From positions 1 to 64,000 of the forward strand of contig NZ_WXZL01000017.1 in NCBI RefSeq assembly GCF_009982895.1: a DNA stretch of 64,000 nucleotides, written 5' to 3'. Source of the stretch: Deinococcus alpinitundrae. GTDB taxonomy: Bacteria; Deinococcota; Deinococci; Deinococcales; Deinococcaceae. The number at the start of each line of letters is the position of its first letter. The stretch's first letter is position 1. Made by a program: the position numbers and the translations under genes. The notes beneath the pieces were generated by a model. It was not told the DNA's origin. It did no database searches and saw only the letters and a program-made list of their open reading frames with translations. Shown piece by piece: positions 1 to 8,130 of the stretch.

Positions 1-129
1 TACGCGGCTTATAACCGGTATGGCGGCGAGAAGTCCATATGCGTTTACCCGTTCAACGGACACGAGGGCGGCGGCACTCAGCAGGCTGTGGAGAAGCTGG
101 CGTTCGTGGCGAACCGGTGGCCCCTGTAA
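1..129 (+). CDS. Acetylxylan esterase / cephalosporin-C deacetylase, C-terminal end (partial)
   Basis: The first 42 codons are an open frame running in from the left edge and ending at TAA 127-129. The peptide contains YNRYGGEKSICVYPFNGHEG followed by a GGTQQ stretch, which resembles the C-terminus of AXE1-type acetylxylan esterases, including the final catalytic His in the NGHEGG context. These alpha/beta hydrolases remove acetyl groups from xylan or cephalosporin C. Only the last strand, catalytic His loop and last helix are visible, so the nucleophile and Asp cannot be checked. The family call is from the tail motif alone. Confidence 0.6.
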   Translation, partial: YAAYNRYGGEKSICVYPFNGHEGGGTQQAVEKLAFVANRWPL

Positions 130-170
130 GCAGGGCGCTCGCCGGGTGTCGCCAGCAGGAAGGCGTTTTC

Positions 171-635
171 ATGTCAACTGCCCCTCGCTGCGCGCCTATG
201 AGCTGGGTTCAACACACCGCCCGGTTCTTGCTCGGCGGCGCGTTGCTGCTGGCAGGCACGGGTCACCTCACCACCCTGCGTCAGGCCTTCCGGGCGCAGG
301 TACCGACCTGGCTTCCTCTTGACCCAGACGTCGTGGTGGTCGTCTCGGGGGTGGTCGAACTCGCTCTCGGTGCGGCGCTGATCGCGCTGCCTCGGTACCG
401 CCTCACTGTCGGCGTGGTGGTTGCCGCCTTCTTTGTCGCGGTGTTCCCAGGGAATATTTCGCAGTACTTGACCCATACGGATGCCTTTGGCCTCAACACC
501 GATGCGTCCCGGTTGGTTCGTCTGTTCTTTCAACCGCTGTTGGTGGCTTGGGCGCTGTGGTCGACCGGGGCATGGGCGGCCTGGCGGGCAAGCCGCCGGG
601 GACACCGTGCTGTGGGGGAAGGCGTGCAGCGCTGA
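171..635 (+). CDS. DoxX-like small integral membrane protein
   Basis: A 154-residue protein. The ATG at 171 is chosen because AGGAAGG lies 8 bases upstream; the longer frame from 39 overlaps the preceding esterase gene. It has about four hydrophobic segments: one near residue 20 (RFLLGGALLLAGTGHLTTL), two around 55-95 separated by a short polar turn, and one near 125. The arrangement of a first helix with a GxxHL motif and four helices in about 150 residues fits the DoxX/MauE-like family, whose members sit in the inner membrane and often have redox partners. The exact role is unknown. It follows the esterase gene by 41 bases in the same direction. Confidence 0.6.
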   Translation: MSTAPRCAPMSWVQHTARFLLGGALLLAGTGHLTTLRQAFRAQVPTWLPLDPDVVVVVSGVVELALGAALIALPRYRLTVGVVVAAFFVAVFPGNISQYLTHTDAFGLNTDASRLVRLFFQPLLVAWALWSTGAWAAWRASRRGHRAVGEGVQR

Positions 636-706
636 GACGCACCGCACGGTCAATTTGCGTCGTTTCGGGCCGAAGCGGTTTGAGTCAGCTTAAGGAACTT
701 CGGTCC

Positions 707-1129
707 TCAACCTCCGTCCGGTTCTTCCTCAAGAAGGGGCCGCACCGGGAGCAGCGAATGGTCCTCGGAACGGTCCGGATCGCTCTCCTGGAAGATGTCC
801 AGACACCGGTAATGCTGCCCAGCGTTCTCCAAGATGTCCCCCGGTTGCGGCAGTTCTTCCCAGAACGGCCACGCCAGCTTTGTCGCCAAGCCTTCCTGAT
901 CGAGTGTGGCGGGCCGCTCCGACCGACACCGCTGGTAGAACTGAGCGCGCTCGCTGGCTTGGATGACGGCCCGCTTGACCCGCAGACTGACCCGGCCGGA
1001 TTTCGGTGGCAGCTTCACCGGCTGTCCGCTCAGGACCGCCAACTCGAGTGTCGCAATCAAGCCCAGGTCACGTTCGCTGGCATCTTGCAACGCCGCCAGC
1101 GGCAACAGGAGTTCGCGGAGCGCGTGCAT
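707..1129 (-). CDS. Hypothetical protein, probably 5'-truncated
   Basis: A 140-residue frame with no family I recognise. It reads like real protein: a helical N-terminus (ALRELLLPLAAL), a basic middle (RVSLRVKRAVIQASERAQFY) and an acidic Pro-rich C-terminus (GDILENAGQHYRCLDIF). There is no Shine-Dalgarno before the ATG at 1129. Immediately upstream on the same strand is an IS6-family transposase remnant, so the original N-terminus was probably lost at that junction. I infer a decaying gene and assign no function. Confidence 0.35.
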   Translation of the reverse strand: MHALRELLLPLAALQDASERDLGLIATLELAVLSGQPVKLPPKSGRVSLRVKRAVIQASERAQFYQRCRSERPATLDQEGLATKLAWPFWEELPQPGDILENAGQHYRCLDIFQESDPDRSEDHSLLPVRPLLEEEPDGG

Positions 1130-1182
1130 CGTGCCACTGTACGCCGGAGCGGCGGGCGGCCGCGAGGTTGTGCAGGGTGATG

Positions 1183-1557
1183 TTATTGCACCGGGCCGTG
1201 GAGATTACCTGCTGGTGGTCAACGTCAGCCAAGCTCGGGATCTCTCGGATCGCTGCCCCGTAACTGCGGCGCTGGTCGGTGTGAATGACCTCAGGCAGGT
1301 CCCGCGCCTCGGTCGACGATCACGCGATCTTCGCAGAGCGTAAGCATCAGAAGTGCATCCGGCACGTGATTCGCAACATCGAGGAAGCGGTGGTGCTTCA
1401 GGAAGGTCGTCTTGGGCAGGGCAGGGCATCGTGTACGCCGCCCGGCTGCTCCAGGGCCTCCAGGACCGTTCAAGAGGTGTGACAAAGGATTTGAGGGAGC
1501 AGTCCTCCTCCTCTCAATTCTAGTCAAAGCACTTCTTTCGTGTGTCAAGGTTCTCAA
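1183..1557 (-). pseudogene. IS6-family transposase remnant
   Basis: The minus strand between about 1183 and 1300 encodes DLPEVIHTDQRRSYGAAIRE followed by IPSLADVDHQQVISTARCNN. This is the DDE core of IS6-type transposases (the Asp of the HTD motif, then the conserved VxHxQVISTARxNN block). Upstream, in a different frame (1291-1557), KHHRFLDVANHVPDALLMLT looks like a mutated copy of the usual N-terminus. The middle of the enzyme is deleted and the frames do not join. The element stops just after the CNN motif, before the catalytic Glu region. It resembles the remnant at about 16950-17415. Confidence 0.75.
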
Positions 1558-1790
1558 TTCGCCTGGGCATGGTCAACACCGCTTGCCGATCCGGACCCCT
1601 CGGCCTGACCCGCTTGAGTCGCGCGGCCGTCAAAAAAAAGGGCATCAAAAGCAAAAGATTTCACCCGCTGCACGGGTGGCGGGGACGCAGCAGTGCAAGC
1701 ACTGACTCCAATACCTGGCTCGCCGGCCCGAAAGGATTCCCTTGGCCATCCTGTAACCCCATTCTTACGCCCAGCATTGCCACCCTCTTC

Positions 1791-1822
1791 AGGCCACCCA
1801 AGCTGGGTGGCCTCGCCATTTT
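1791..1822 (+). terminator. Hairpin plus T-run in the leader of the 1836 operon
   Basis: AGGCCACCC (1791-1799) pairs perfectly with GGGTGGCCT (1805-1813) around a 5-base loop, followed by a T-rich stretch that runs straight into the Shine-Dalgarno of the gene at 1836. It is either the terminator of something upstream or an attenuator for the operon. Its position one base-group before the RBS favours a leader element, but that is inference. Confidence 0.6.
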
Positions 1823-1835
1823 TGAGGAGTTCACC

Positions 1836-2054
1836 ATGACCATACCCAAGCATAAAGAGAGCCAGACCAGCAAGAGCAGTGACGATCCTCTCCACAAATT
1901 CGCCCGATCCAGCTGTTGCCCTGTCCGCGGGCTCTGGGACGCTGAGGCCTGGCGACTCACTGGGCAGGCCGAACTGGCCGTCATCTCGGGTGGGCAACTG
2001 CCCACGCTGGAGGACAGTGCAGGCAAAGGCCTGATTGGTCGGTGGGCGCAATGA
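1836..2054 (+). CDS. Small hypothetical protein, first gene of a three-gene operon
   Basis: A 72-residue protein starting at ATG 1836, 6 bases after a GAGGAG ribosome-binding site. The N-terminal third is polar (KHKESQTSKSSDDPLHKFAR). The C-terminal half (WDAEAWRLTGQAELAVISGG) looks folded. No family is recognised. Its TGA overlaps the ATG of the next gene (ATGA at 2051-2054), which implies translational coupling. A hairpin with a T-run lies directly upstream and may control entry into the operon. Confidence 0.5.
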   Translation: MTIPKHKESQTSKSSDDPLHKFARSSCCPVRGLWDAEAWRLTGQAELAVISGGQLPTLEDSAGKGLIGRWAQ

Positions 2055-2590
2055 AACTGACCCTCAATCGTGCCCAGCAACGCGTCCTCGGTCTGGTCGG
2101 TACGCCCTCGCCGTCCGATGCTGAGGTGCTGCCCGTTGCCCATTGGACTCTCAGCCCGGACGCCCTGCAGGCGTTCCGTGCCTGGCTCCTGGTGCCTGGT
2201 CACTTGCAAGGTGGACCGCTCTTCGGGATCCGGCAGGAGGAGACCCTCGACATCCGCTTTGTGGCCCGCAATGGGTATCCGGTTCAGCCCTCGGCCTGCG
2301 ATCCGCTGAGTTTCGATGGGTCGTATCTGCTGGGTTGGAACGATGCCCTGACGGCGCAGTCTGAAGGCAGCTGCGACTGGGTGGGGCAGTGGCTGATGTA
2401 CCCTGACCGTCAGCTCCCGGACCTGATGACCGATCTCGCCTGGGTGGGGCGGGCGCAAGAGATGGGCCTGGTGGATGATCTTCACATCATGGTGATGCTG
2501 GGCTGGGTGGAAGGGCAGCTCACTGCGCGTTGCTACGCCTACGACCATGATCTCGGCCAGGCCCGGCCGATTCCGGAGAGTGAAGCGTGA
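2051..2590 (+). CDS. JAB/MPN-like protein lacking the JAMM zinc ligands (putative)
   Basis: A 179-residue protein; the ATG at 2051 is preferred over the GTG at 2042 because it forms an ATGA overlap with the upstream stop. Residues 54-59 (GGPLFG) and 112-119 (GQWLMYPD) with Asp128 follow the layout of bacterial JAB/MPN isopeptidase folds (GGxLFG, then GxWHxHP and SxxD). Here both zinc-binding His positions appear as Leu115 and Tyr117, and the Ser position is not conserved, so it would be catalytically dead if the assignment holds. It is coupled to the genes on both sides (ATGA and GTGA overlaps). The fold assignment is inference from motif spacing; the gene itself is well supported. Confidence 0.5.
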   Translation: MKLTLNRAQQRVLGLVGTPSPSDAEVLPVAHWTLSPDALQAFRAWLLVPGHLQGGPLFGIRQEETLDIRFVARNGYPVQPSACDPLSFDGSYLLGWNDALTAQSEGSCDWVGQWLMYPDRQLPDLMTDLAWVGRAQEMGLVDDLHIMVMLGWVEGQLTARCYAYDHDLGQARPIPESEA

Positions 2591-3345
2591 ATCCCACTGA
2601 ACCGGACCTGCTGCCGGGCTTTGGGCGGGCGCTGCTGACGGCGGCGCGGCTCACGGCGCAACGCGCCGAACCGGCGGTGTGGACCGGTCATCCGGCCCGC
2701 AGCTTGATGATCATGGCGGCGACGCTCTGTCACTTCAGGCTCCGGATGGTGCTGGACCCCGATGCCAAACCCATGAAGATGCCAATCGCCCAGATTGCGA
2801 ATCAACTGGCGCAGTATCAGGAGGGCGACGGCACGGCTGCGATGCTCCGGGACATCAGTCTGGCCCTGGCCTGCGTTCCCGATGAGCTGGGAGACGCTGA
2901 TGGGTATCTCCTGTCGCTGACCGTCCAGTTCAAGCGCACCAGTTGGCTGCCCTTGATGCCGATGTTGCCGTCCAGCATCCGGGATTCGAAGCCGCTGAAC
3001 CAGCGTGACACCCACTGGCTGACCTTCCTGCGACTGGCCGGTCAGGTGGAGCGGCAGGGAGACTTGCGTCTGGCAGTCCAGGACAGACCCGATGTTTTGG
3101 GTCTGGGTCAGATGCTGTGGACCCGGATGATTTGGGGAACGCAACGCAATCATCAGCACCACCGCCCGCTGCTGGATCAACAGCGGGCTAGTCTGGCCGG
3201 ACAGGAGGCCCGCTGGGCTGAGCAGGTGCGCGCTCACCTGACGACGATCTTCCGATTGCAGCGCCAGCCAGACAGCGCGCAGTCGCTGAGCACCCATATC
3301 GCGCTGCTGGCACTCCTCGAGCAGTACAGCGAGGCTCAAGAATGA
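2587..3345 (+). CDS. Hypothetical protein, third gene of the 1836-3345 operon
   Basis: A 252-residue protein. Its GTG start at 2587 overlaps the preceding stop as GTGA. It is largely alpha-helical by composition, with no transmembrane segment or signal peptide. A central part (MKMPIAQIANQLAQYQEGDG) and a C-terminal half rich in Gln, Arg and His (NQHQHHRPLLDQQ-like) stand out, but no known domain is recognised. The tight coupling to the JAB-like gene suggests the products act together. The gene is convincing by length, coupling and composition; its function is unknown. Confidence 0.55.
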   Translation: MNPTEPDLLPGFGRALLTAARLTAQRAEPAVWTGHPARSLMIMAATLCHFRLRMVLDPDAKPMKMPIAQIANQLAQYQEGDGTAAMLRDISLALACVPDELGDADGYLLSLTVQFKRTSWLPLMPMLPSSIRDSKPLNQRDTHWLTFLRLAGQVERQGDLRLAVQDRPDVLGLGQMLWTRMIWGTQRNHQHHRPLLDQQRASLAGQEARWAEQVRAHLTTIFRLQRQPDSAQSLSTHIALLALLEQYSEAQE

Positions 3346-3951
3346 GGGAGGCGGCGTTGCCTGAACTGGTGTTCAGGCACTGAAAAGTACAGGAAACCTA
3401 AACTCCAGGTTCCCTGTGTGAACCTGGCGAATGAGGAGAAGTTTGGAAAAGTTGATTCGGAACGTAAAATGCAACCAGGACCCCGAACGAAGGCACAAGC
3501 TGTTTGAACCCTGTATGTTAGGCGTGGATTTTCCCTGGTTTCGCTCCGCTTCTAAGCGGAAGAAGTACCGGAGGCTCAGCAACAGGCAGACGGGCAAGAT
3601 TGACCTAGCCCACCGGCCTTACGACCCCACAACACCAGGAGTGGCAAACGGCCCCAAGGCACCGCTCAGGACCTCAGCGTGAGCGGTGCGCTCGCCAATG
3701 TGCAGACGCGCCCACCCGCCAGCATGACCGTCGTGAAACCACCTGGGAGCCTCGTCACGCCCCCGGCAAGCGCTCCCCTGATCCCGATGCCTCTGCCCTC
3801 CAGAACCGCTCAGATTGGGGCCAGTTTCAGGTCGTTCGGAACAGCTCAGCGTCCCCGGACCCCCCTGCTGCTTCACCTGCCGAGCCCCCAGCATTCGCCC
3901 GCACCACTGAGCTGCGCTCGGCACATCAGGGCTAAAATCGAGGAAATCGTG
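3346..3951. other. 606-base stretch without a supported gene
   Basis: Short frames exist on both strands (for example 3431-3682 plus) but have low-complexity Arg/Pro-rich products without good start signals. A short inverted pair of CAGGTTTCCTGTA-like words just after the 3345 stop (about 3364-3420) may form a weak hairpin. Nothing else is recognisable. Confidence 0.4.
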
Positions 3952-4200
3952 ATGGACGAGGGGCAGAATCTCACGTTTAAAATTGACGGCCCGTTCCTGG
4001 AGTCGCGGATGATTCAGGATTTCGACCCGAAATACACTGGCAATATCATCGGGTGTCTCCGTGGAAGTGAACGGCGCAGCATCAATGGCGATGACGAAGA
4101 AGACAGCTTGGTGAACAAGAGCACCGTTCGCTTCGTGCGGACCATCATGGGTGTGATTGAGCCGCCGCGGCTCTCGTCATTGCCACCATACACGGCCTGA
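3952..4200 (+). CDS. Small hypothetical protein
   Basis: An 82-residue frame starting at ATG 3952 after AGGAAAT spaced 7 bases. The sequence is acidic and polar (MDEGQNLTFKIDGPFLESRM), with a plausible beta-rich start and an RRSINGDDEEDSLVNKST stretch. It matches no family I know. Codon use looks coding, with GC-rich third positions in part. The low score reflects its short length and isolated position. Confidence 0.3.
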   Translation: MDEGQNLTFKIDGPFLESRMIQDFDPKYTGNIIGCLRGSERRSINGDDEEDSLVNKSTVRFVRTIMGVIEPPRLSSLPPYTA

Positions 4201-4804
4201 TCCTTGACGATGCTTTCTACACCCCGCCTGCCATTCCTGGTTGAGTATCAACGAGGAAACCGCTGCACTCGTCAAGCGTTCTCGTACATCTTTCGACACC
4301 GCCATCGAAGCTCACGGCAAGGGCAAATACTTGGTCCATGGTTGGTCTCGATCACGTCATTGTAGACATGCTCAACAGACACACGTCTCGCCCGACGTCA
4401 AGATCAGGAACTGGCCTGAACTCAACTCGCTGCTGAGCTGAAAAAATGCATGAAAAACAGCTTCAAACCCGGTCAAACAGGTCCGATTTTTCGATGCAGA
4501 ATGACTTGAAAAATCAGGCAGCGAGAGGGCGATAACAGCAACTCCCCACCCCATACAGCCTTCTGATGAGGAGAGCAACTGCCAACATATACACCTAAGA
4601 AGCAGGCTGGCGAAGGAGTGTTTCGAGGCTGAAAACTCAACGGTTGCGTAGACTTGGAACAACGCCTCACTCGAGTTCACATGGGATTTTGGACGGCTAG
4701 TACAGGTGTCATTTCGACTGACCAGTCCCCAAAATTTCGTGCTCCTCACCGACGCCTGCACCCGCTGGACCAGTGCACAGCAGCTCGCGTCTCGGTACCT
4801 GATC
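4201..4804. other. 604-base stretch without a supported gene
   Basis: GC is lower than in neighbouring genes. A 66-codon frame at 4241-4441 has no RBS. The long minus-strand frame 4372-5178 is the antisense of the 4805 gene and of this spacer, with Ser/Phe-rich low-quality protein. No repeat or IS end was recognised. Confidence 0.35.
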
Positions 4805-5152
4805 ATGAGCAACACCAACACGCTCGGCACCACCCAGGAACGGCTGAACAGTAGCCTCGACAACCTCAAGGAACTCGCGCGACTTCGGCGTGAAGCGCTG
4901 AACGCCAGGGCCGCTCCAGAACCGAAGAAAAACCCACCGAAACCCAACCGGAACCGGCGTAAGCAGAGCAAACCGGTGAGCACAAACGGCGCGCAGAAGA
5001 AGGCCGTCGCGCCCGCTGAGAAACCGACACCCGGAGCCGCAGCTCCGACTACCAGCACGCCCGAGAAATCTGCCCTGCCGCCTGCGCCCAATCCAGTGCT
5101 GTTCACCGCGCAGGACCGACCCACGAACGCTGAAGACAGCCGCCCCATCTGA
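4805..5152 (+). CDS. Hypothetical protein with coiled-coil start and Pro/Ala/Lys-rich disordered tail
   Basis: A 115-residue frame from ATG 4805; an in-frame GTG at 4706 would add 33 residues. Residues 8-35 (ERLNSSLDNLKELARLRREA) form a heptad-like amphipathic helix. The remainder is KNPPKPNRNRRKQSKP-type basic, Pro-rich sequence typical of a disordered nucleic-acid-binding tail. It lies 65 bases upstream of the replication-relaxation-like gene and is separated from it by a strong hairpin, so the two may be functionally linked. No clear Shine-Dalgarno supports either start. Function unknown. Confidence 0.45.
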   Translation: MSNTNTLGTTQERLNSSLDNLKELARLRREALNARAAPEPKKNPPKPNRNRRKQSKPVSTNGAQKKAVAPAEKPTPGAAAPTTSTPEKSALPPAPNPVLFTAQDRPTNAEDSRPI

Positions 5153-5162
5153 AGCACATTCC

Positions 5163-5205
5163 CGGGCAGGTGTGACACCTGGTGATCGGGTGTTGCACCT
5201 GCCCG
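5163..5205 (+). promoter_or_regulatory. Long two-part hairpin in front of the replication-relaxation-like gene
   Basis: CGGGCAGGTG (5163-5172) pairs with CACCTGCCCG (5196-5205). Inside it, ACACC (5175-5179) pairs with GGTGT (5189-5193). The hairpin ends 3 bases before the AGGAG of the gene starting at 5218. It lacks a T-run, so translational or copy-control regulation is more likely than termination. This is inferred from position. Confidence 0.5.
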
Positions 5206-5217
5206 AACAGGAGTTAC

Positions 5218-6525
5218 ATGTCCATCTCACCACCACCGCGAATCAACCAGGGCTCCACTCAGCGGGTTGTCCTCACACCCACCGAAACAAAAGCACTCAG
5301 CGCCCTCTACAACATCCAGGAAGCCTGGACGCACGATGAGGCGGTGGCTGCCTTCGGAGACCGGCTTTGCCCTTGATCAGCGTGTCCTCGGCACAATGGA
5401 CACGCTGATGGGGACTATGTACGTCGTCCTCGCGCATGGCCGTCTCGCCACGTTCCACCCGCCAGCGATGCCGAGAGCCTACAAGTTCAACTCACCAAGG
5501 CGTATGTCCGGCTCAGCCTGGCACAATTGGGGTGGCGGGTTATGACGGACACCGAGCCTTCCCGGCAGCTCAAACAGTACGACAAGGACGGACCGATGCT
5601 GCATGTCAAAACGGACTTTGGCGAGTGCTTGCTGACCGGGCTCATGCGCGGCGGCGGGTACTCCAGACAGTCGCTGGAGTCACTAACCACCCGTTTTAAG
5701 AGCACGGCTTTGTTCCGTGATTTCTATATCGTGGTGCTGACGCCCAGTCCGACGCGCAGGAGAAAATACGCAGAAACGCAAAAGTCGTTCTTGAAACTTG
5801 CCACGGTCCTGCCGAAAAGCCTGGTCAATGGGGAGGCGGCCACACGAGTCAAAGTCGTGCCGGCGAGGCCCAATTTCGAAGCGGATGATCGCCCGTATTA
5901 CGCGGGCACGGCCCATCTTGAAGACCCGCTCTTTCAAGCGCTCCCTGACATCACCAAAACGATTTTATCGCTGAGCCGAACGGAACGAATCGGTGAGGCG
6001 CGGCGGGCACTGGGGTGCGACGCGGCGATGAGCAGCGCGCAGCTCAAACGGTACTTCGGCTTGGGTGTCAGTGACCTTGAAGGCGCGTCCTATGTGAACA
6101 CCATCATCCGACCAGTAAAAGACACCATGGCAAACGAGATCACGACGACTTTCCTGACCTCAACACGCCAGATCGCCAACGGCGATGACGCTTCACTCGC
6201 TCACCGCTGCGGCGCAGCGCAGGTGCGTTACATGCTGGGGGTGGACAGTGATCCTGAGGTGTGGCAAGCCGAGACGCGCGGACGCCTGAGTTACGAAAAT
6301 CCAGATGCTGTGTACCTGTCTCCACAGGGCCAGCGGATTGCCATCGAATTTGACACGGGTCACTACAGCGCGAAGGACATCAGGCGCAAGCTCGATGCCT
6401 TTCAGGACCGCGGATTTGCCAAGCCGATCTGGGCCGTGACAACCAAAGTGAGGCAGCGTAACCTCAGTCGCAAGATCGGCACACGGTTGACGCGCGAAGT
6501 GATGTTGGCAAGCTGGTGGGAGTGA
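5218..6525 (+). pseudogene. Replication-relaxation-like protein, broken by two compensating frameshifts
   Basis: The start at ATG 5218 follows AGGAG. The first frame ends at a TGA at about 5374-5376. Reading continues sensibly in the +1 frame from about 5360 (LDQRVLGTMDTLMGTMYVVL) to about 5465, then returns to the original frame (QLTKAYVRLSLAQLGWRVMT) through to 6525, giving about 430 residues in total. The C-terminal part (NPDAVYLSPQGQRIAIEFD, then a KLDAF segment) has the PD...ExD...K layout seen in replication-relaxation family proteins, which have an N-terminal winged helix and a nuclease-like core. Such genes are common on plasmids. Two opposite shifts about 100 bases apart could also be sequencing errors. 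Alternatively only the 332-residue C-terminal frame (5527-6525) is made. Confidence 0.55.
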
Positions 6526-6711
6526 ACAGCGCGCATCGAATTCTGCGCTCTGAAATCGTTCTTGCGACCAAAATCGTATGGTTCAACGACGCCAAACCAC
6601 CTGGAAAAACGCCAACTTACACACCGAAGAATCACGTTCCCTCAAACAAGAAAGTGGCTGAAAGTCAGCAATACGTCTGTCTTTGTGATGCTTAGGTGAG
6701 AGGAAGTGAAG

Positions 6712-6858
6712 CGACACCCAGGCGGGTTTTGAGTCCTGGAAACTGTATTTAGGCGGGTTTCTCGGGAACGCCACACCGACAGTAGACGAGTTTACGGCCC
6801 TGGTAGCTGTATCTGAGCGGGTTTCTCGGGGACGTCACACCGACACCCAGGCGGATTG
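6712..6858 (+). repeat. Imperfect 65-bp tandem repeat, about 2.3 copies
   Basis: Units begin with CGACA at 6712, 6777 and 6841. Units 1 and 2 share CCTGG, an ACTGTAT/GCTGTAT word, GCGGGTTTCTCGGG and CACACCGACA at the same offsets. Unit 3 repeats only the first 18 bases (CGACACCCAGGCGG). The block sits 130 bases past the replication-relaxation-like gene and about 200 before the 7053 gene. Confidence 0.75.
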
Positions 6859-7052
6859 TAGAGCGGAACCCGCTAGTCTACAGTGAGGACTTCCCCCGTT
6901 CCCCTTCCTTTTCCTCCGTCGCCTTGGCTCTGGCTCCTGGGGGTGGTTGATGAGAGCGGGCGGGGGCGTTGCTTTGCCTGGTGGTTGACCGGTGGAAGGC
7001 GCAACGGCGAACAGCTTTCACCCGCTGGGGGAACGCGGGACATCCGGGGGGC

Positions 7053-7610
7053 ATGATTACGCACATCAAGCCGGCCATCGACTGCGACACCTCCTTCTAC
7101 GTCGGATCCAGAATCGGGAATGACGAGAAGGGCGAAACGCTGACCACAAGTTTCATCCTGGGTCTGAGTCTGGACGGCGATCACGTGAGGCTACTGGGGC
7201 CGGGCCGCTCGGACCTGGACGAGGGCAAGCTGGCCTGGGCGAGTAACGTCGCGCGTCAGGTGGCGCGGGAGCTGCGAGAGGACCGGCAGGTGCTGGTGTT
7301 GCGTGGGTGCGTGACGTGGAGCGGTGAGGCGGCGACCCTGGAGGTCAAGCGTGCGGACGTGCATGTCTGCCCGGCGCGAGTGTCGGGCGTGGAGAGAGCG
7401 GTGCGGAATGCGCCGACGAAACTGGCCGCCCGGATGCAGGCGTTGGCGGAGACGGCGTGGCGTCGCTGGGCTGCGCAGACCGGTGCGGCATGCGGACTGC
7501 CGGACGTGGTGAAGGTGACGGTGCCGGCCGTACCTGAAGCGCAGGTGCAAGTGGAGCTTGACGATGACGGTCTGCTGATGCCGGAGGACTGGACGCTGAA
7601 CGTGGCGTAA
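7053..7610 (+). CDS. Hypothetical protein, first of an array of small genes
   Basis: A 185-residue protein starting at ATG 7053 behind a GGGGGG stretch; the same frame is open from 6969. No domain is recognised. The first half alternates hydrophobic and polar residues (TTSFILGLSLDGDHVRLLGP), suggesting a beta-rich fold, followed by a long Ala/Arg-rich helix (KLAARMQALAETAWRRWAAQ). The end is acidic (VELDDDGLLMPEDWTLNVA). It has its own terminator 16 bases downstream. Function unknown; coding status is supported by length, composition and terminator. Confidence 0.55.
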   Translation: MITHIKPAIDCDTSFYVGSRIGNDEKGETLTTSFILGLSLDGDHVRLLGPGRSDLDEGKLAWASNVARQVARELREDRQVLVLRGCVTWSGEAATLEVKRADVHVCPARVSGVERAVRNAPTKLAARMQALAETAWRRWAAQTGAACGLPDVVKVTVPAVPEAQVQVELDDDGLLMPEDWTLNVA

Positions 7611-7626
7611 CGCGCTGGGGACTTGG

Positions 7627-7663
7627 AGCGGAGACGAAGCACGACCGGGCGTCTCCGCTTTTG
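7627..7663 (+). terminator. Intrinsic terminator after the 7053 gene
   Basis: AGCGGAGACG (7627-7636) pairs with CGTCTCCGCT (7650-7659), followed by TTTTG. The stem sequence is nearly identical to that of the next terminator at 8037. Confidence 0.85.
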
Positions 7664-7829
7664 TTGTGGCACGCGGCGCGTGGACAAAGCAGACCAGCCC
7701 CACCCGGCGTCTTGTCAATGCGGAGGGCAGAACACCAGCGAAGAAGGGATCATCACCGCTGGGTGGAACGCGGCGGATGCGGGGGCGAAGAAGTGAAGTG
7801 GTGCGTCTCGGGCGGGAAGAGGAGAAGCA

Positions 7830-8027
7830 ATGGGAAGCATGCAGTTGAACAGCGAGGCGGATGCGACGTTTGTCGCGCGGCGACTCGGGCGGGCGATGGT
7901 GGGGTTGGCGAGCGCGGCGGAAGCGGAGTTGTACTTCGAGTTGAACGCGGCCTTCCAGGCGGGGTGTACCCGGACGTGGGGGCGGGCGTTGGCGCGGCGC
8001 ATCTTCAGCCACATGCGCCGGCGGTGA
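7830..8027 (+). CDS. Small hypothetical helical protein
   Basis: A 65-residue protein starting at ATG 7830, 5 bases after a strong GAGGAGA site. An in-frame ATG three codons later is also possible. The product is Ala/Arg-rich and helical (MVGLASAAEAELYFELNAAF), ending in a basic segment (RALARRIFSHMRRR). It matches no family known to me. It is followed within 10 bases by its own terminator and preceded by the terminator of the 7053 gene, so it is monocistronic. Confidence 0.5.
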   Translation: MGSMQLNSEADATFVARRLGRAMVGLASAAEAELYFELNAAFQAGCTRTWGRALARRIFSHMRRR

Positions 8028-8036
8028 AGCAGGCGA

Positions 8037-8075
8037 AGCGGGGACGGGAGAGGGCATGCGGTCTCCGCTTTTTTT
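8037..8075 (+). terminator. Intrinsic terminator after the 7830 gene
   Basis: AGCGGGGAC (8037-8045) pairs with GTCTCCGCT (8061-8069) with one G-T pair, followed by seven T. It closely resembles the 7627 terminator in stem and in the GTGGC that follows. Confidence 0.85.
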
Positions 8076-8130
8076 GTGGCGCTGCACAAGACTGCTCACC
8101 ACCCAGATAGCGGGGTGGGCCGGGGAAAGC

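Noticed and set aside
4372..5178. A 268-codon frame on the minus strand
   Set aside because: It is antisense to the 4805 gene and a spacer, Ser/Phe/Gly-rich with no domain and no RBS; typical of a shadow frame in GC-rich DNA.
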